A stretch of DNA of 64,000 nucleotides from DASSNR01 sp036278935 (lineage in GTDB: Bacteria > Gemmatimonadota > Gemmatimonadetes > Gemmatimonadales > Gemmatimonadaceae), in contig DASUKA010000050.1 of the NCBI GenBank assembly GCA_036278935.1, forward strand, positions 1-64,000, written 5' to 3'. How positions within the stretch are numbered: position 1 is the first letter of the stretch; each line of letters starts with the position of its first letter. The translations under genes were made by a program, and so were the position numbers. Of this stretch, positions 62,340-64,000 are shown piece after piece. The notes under the pieces are model-generated. The model saw only the letters and a program-made list of their open reading frames with translations, did not search any database and was not told the DNA's origin.

Positions 62340-62719
62340 GATCGTGAGCTCCTGCCGAAGATGCGAGCATGCGGCTGCCGCAAGATATGCAGCATCGCGA
62401 ACGGGAGCGATGGACCGCGCCGGCGCAGTGCGTACTCCAGCATCGCCGAGTACTGCTCAACTGGTTACCGCGTATATGCTTACGAGCGGAGCGTCATGGT
62501 GGGTTCACCGCGCGATGACGCTCGCGTTCTCTGCGACGCTGCGCCGCGCCGCGATACCAACGGAGCCGGTCGGGGCGCATGCGATGGCGTGACGCCGTAG
62601 ACGCAGTCCCTTGACACGTCACCGTCATCCAATAGAATTGGTGCCGCTCGCCCCTTGCATCGCACGGCGCATGCACGGACGAAGGTTGGAGTGTAATCAC
62701 CCCCCACAAGGAGAGATTC
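62340..62719. other. Divergent intergenic region, 380 bp
   Basis: It separates the oxidoreductase from the small lipoprotein. The clear element is the sigma-70 promoter at 62611-62638 with the lipoprotein ribosome-binding site AAGGAG about seven bases before ATG 62720. Small open frames here are not protein-like. Confidence 0.5.
62611..62638 (+). promoter_or_regulatory. Sigma-70-type promoter of the first lipoprotein
   Basis: Perfect -35 TTGACA (62611-62616), 16-base spacer, -10 TAGAAT (62633-62638, five of six matches). It predicts a leader of about 75 bases. Confidence 0.7.
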
Positions 62720-62902
62720 ATGAAGCGTCTTGCCATCGTCGCTGCAGCGGCGCTCCTGCTGGCAGCGTGCAAGGCGAAGGAAGCCAACACCGTCCCGGCG
62801 GATACGTCACCCGCGATGGCGCCTGCCCCCGCCGCGTCGGACACCGGGATGGCAATGCCGACGGATTCCGGCACGATGAAGAAGGACACGACGAAGTCCT
62901 GA
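62720..62902 (+). CDS. Small Thr/Asp/Ala-rich lipoprotein
   Basis: 60 residues. The signal peptide MKRLAIVAAAALLLAAC ends in a lipobox (LAAC), so Cys17 is lipidated. The mature part is low-complexity (VPADTSPAMAPAPAASDTG..TDSGTMKKDTTKS). It has its own promoter, a good ribosome-binding site and a terminator at 62940, so it is a compact single-gene unit. It is related in style to the next lipoprotein. Its role may be envelope structure or stress; no domain is recognised. Confidence 0.85.
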   Translation: MKRLAIVAAAALLLAACKAKEANTVPADTSPAMAPAPAASDTGMAMPTDSGTMKKDTTKS

Positions 62903-62939
62903 CGGCCGACCTGGCACTACCTGCCGAGCGTATTACATG

Positions 62940-62971
62940 AAGGCGCACCATTCGGTGCGCCTTTATGTGTT
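62940..62971 (+). terminator. Rho-independent terminator
   Basis: AAGGCGCACC and GGTGCGCCTT form a perfect 10-bp stem with an ATTC loop, followed by TATGTGTT. It lies 38 bases after the first lipoprotein stop. Confidence 0.85.
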
Positions 62972-63080
62972 CCAGGTCACCATCGCCGTGGTTGCTCCTC
63001 GATATGGGTCCGAGACTTGCCAGAGACGGCTGGGTTCGCGACTGCACCCATCCGTGTCTCGCTTTTCGAGGAGGAAGACT

Positions 63081-63311
63081 ATGCGGTACGTACTGCTCCT
63101 GGCCGCTGCGGCGCTGATTGCGGCGTGTGGGGGCAACAATCAAGGCAATACGTCGGAGTCGGCCGCCGGCGCGATCACGCCGCTGCCGGACACCACCAAT
63201 AGCACCATGACGGACACCGGGATGAACAGGGATACGTCGACCATGACGCCGGATACCTCGACGACCATGCGGGACACGTCCGCCGCGCGGAGCGATACGG
63301 GGGCGTCCTAG
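63081..63311 (+). CDS. Small Thr/Asp/Met-rich lipoprotein (second copy)
   Basis: 76 residues. The signal MRYVLLLAAAALIAAC ends in a lipobox with Cys16. The mature chain repeats a (T/R)DTS(T/A)-like unit (TDTGMNRDTSTMTPDTSTTMRDTSAARSDTG), similar in style to the upstream lipoprotein. GAGGAGG precedes ATG 63081. Tandem duplication of such a lipoprotein with drift of the repeat is likely. The function is unknown. Confidence 0.83.
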   Translation: MRYVLLLAAAALIAACGGNNQGNTSESAAGAITPLPDTTNSTMTDTGMNRDTSTMTPDTSTTMRDTSAARSDTGAS

Positions 63312-63360
63312 CCCTCCAGGCCTCCGCCAGAGCGCCGGTACATCACCACCGACGCCCCGC

Positions 63361-63948
63361 TCACACGTCACCTGGCGCGGGGAGCGGGTCGCCCAACGCC
63401 TCGCGCAACTGCGCGAGGCGTTGGGCGAATGGCTGCGTGGGCATCACCGGGGTGGCGTTCGCGACCTCCACGCCGTGGTCGAGCGCCACCCATGACACAC
63501 AGCCACCGTAGCGGCGTGCCTCCGGTATCTCCAACTCCTCGGGAAGCTGTGCGACGCGCGCCGCGATCACGTGCACGCCCGGCGCATTGCGGTACGCGAA
63601 GCGCGACTGCACCGCGGACCAGCTGAGTCCGTACTCCATCTCGATCGCGTGCAGCGGTTCGAGTGCGGAGACGCGCCAGACGGCCGCGGCATCCGCCACG
63701 TATCTGAGTCTGACGAGTCCTCCGGGTGGCTGGTGCGCGTGCGACGCGGGGAGGGCCGCGACGAATCGCGGGGCCAGCTCTCCCTCGCGCTCGTGGAAGT
63801 AGGTGGGGTAGAGGAGAAAGCGCTGGTGCCGCACCGAGAAGCCCGCACGCTGCTCGCGGATGCCGCCCTTGCGCACCAGCGCGATGATGTCGCCACGCGC
63901 CATCGCATCCACGAGCACTGCCCATTCCTTGAGCGCGGTGCGCACCAC
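63361..63948 (-). CDS. DUF1802-like protein
   Basis: 195 residues. LKEWAVLVDAMARGDIIALVRKGGIREQRAGFSVRHQRFLLYPTYFHE is the DUF1802 pattern (a conserved RKGGI near residue 27 and PTYFHE near 50). The fold is unknown, and homologues are cytoplasmic. The start is GTG 63948; the frame stays open toward the window end, so a longer N-terminus cannot be excluded. It is convergent with the second lipoprotein, 49 bases away. Confidence 0.78.
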   Translation of the reverse strand: MVRTALKEWAVLVDAMARGDIIALVRKGGIREQRAGFSVRHQRFLLYPTYFHEREGELAPRFVAALPASHAHQPPGGLVRLRYVADAAAVWRVSALEPLHAIEMEYGLSWSAVQSRFAYRNAPGVHVIAARVAQLPEELEIPEARRYGGCVSWVALDHGVEVANATPVMPTQPFAQRLAQLREALGDPLPAPGDV

Positions 63949-64000
63949 TACAACGGGAACGGCAGCGCCGAGACGTCGGCCTGGGCCTCTCCTCCCTCCC

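Noticed and set aside
1..64000. CRISPR arrays, transposases, integrases, phage genes, tRNA and rRNA genes
   Set aside because: Searched by eye; no regularly spaced repeats, no transposase or integrase motifs, no tRNA-like cloverleaf and no rRNA sequence were seen.

Overview
This 64 kb window is a bacterial chromosomal segment. It is very GC-rich and densely coded, with many ATGA/GTGA stop-start overlaps. The gene content (sigma-54 regulator plus soluble histidine kinase, split MoxR-like/VWA pair, tandem small Thr/Asp-rich lipoproteins, FtsH-like paralogue) suggests a Gram-negative environmental bacterium, possibly of the Gemmatimonadota. That assignment is an inference from gene style, because no rRNA, tRNA or marker gene is present.

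Positions 1-50.7 kb form one large exopolysaccharide/surface-glycan island built from many short operons on alternating strands. It starts with a 5'-truncated GT4 glycosyltransferase and a Gfo/Idh-SDR fusion. A Wzy-like polymerase operon follows (polymerase, AsnB-type amidotransferase, NodB deacetylase, ATP-grasp, PHP, GT4). Next come two minus-strand glycosyltransferases and an ABC-export operon (Wzm, Wzt, an asparagine-synthase-like protein without its Cys nucleophile, a WcaL-like GT4). A minus-strand membrane block holds a methyltransferase, a GT-C enzyme, an HTTM-DCC fusion and a small membrane protein. After a GlpD-like dehydrogenase come GT4 plus carbamoyltransferase, and a pair of DPM1-like GT2 enzymes, one with its catalytic motifs lost. 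The rest of the island is a flippase-like membrane protein followed by GT4, methyltransferase, epimerase and GT4; a methyltransferase with a second AsnB; GT4 and GT2; and the assembly machinery: sugar-1-phosphate transferase, Wza-like exporter, degenerate GGDEF response regulator and Wzc-like BY-kinase. It ends with an NtrC-type sigma-54 response regulator and its histidine kinase.

Several intergenic regions of the island contain good matches to the -24/-12 sigma-54 consensus (before wzc, before the second asnB, and in the divergent region at 2947-3339). The terminal two-component system may therefore control the island. The gene set resembles exosortase/PEP-CTERM-type EPS loci (AsnB-like amidotransferase, deacetylase, PrsK/PrsR-like pair), but no exosortase is inside the window.

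From 50.8 kb onward the content is mostly housekeeping or unrelated: an FtsH-like protease, a lower-GC methyltransferase that may be foreign, a VWA protein with a small partner, an MFS exporter, a cytidylate-kinase-like protein with a MoxR-like AAA ATPase, a molybdopterin oxidoreductase, two small tandem lipoproteins with a clear sigma-70 promoter and terminator, and a DUF1802-like protein. Two intergenic inverted-repeat elements (50.7 kb and 57.8 kb) share a purine-rich head and look like members of one repeat family.
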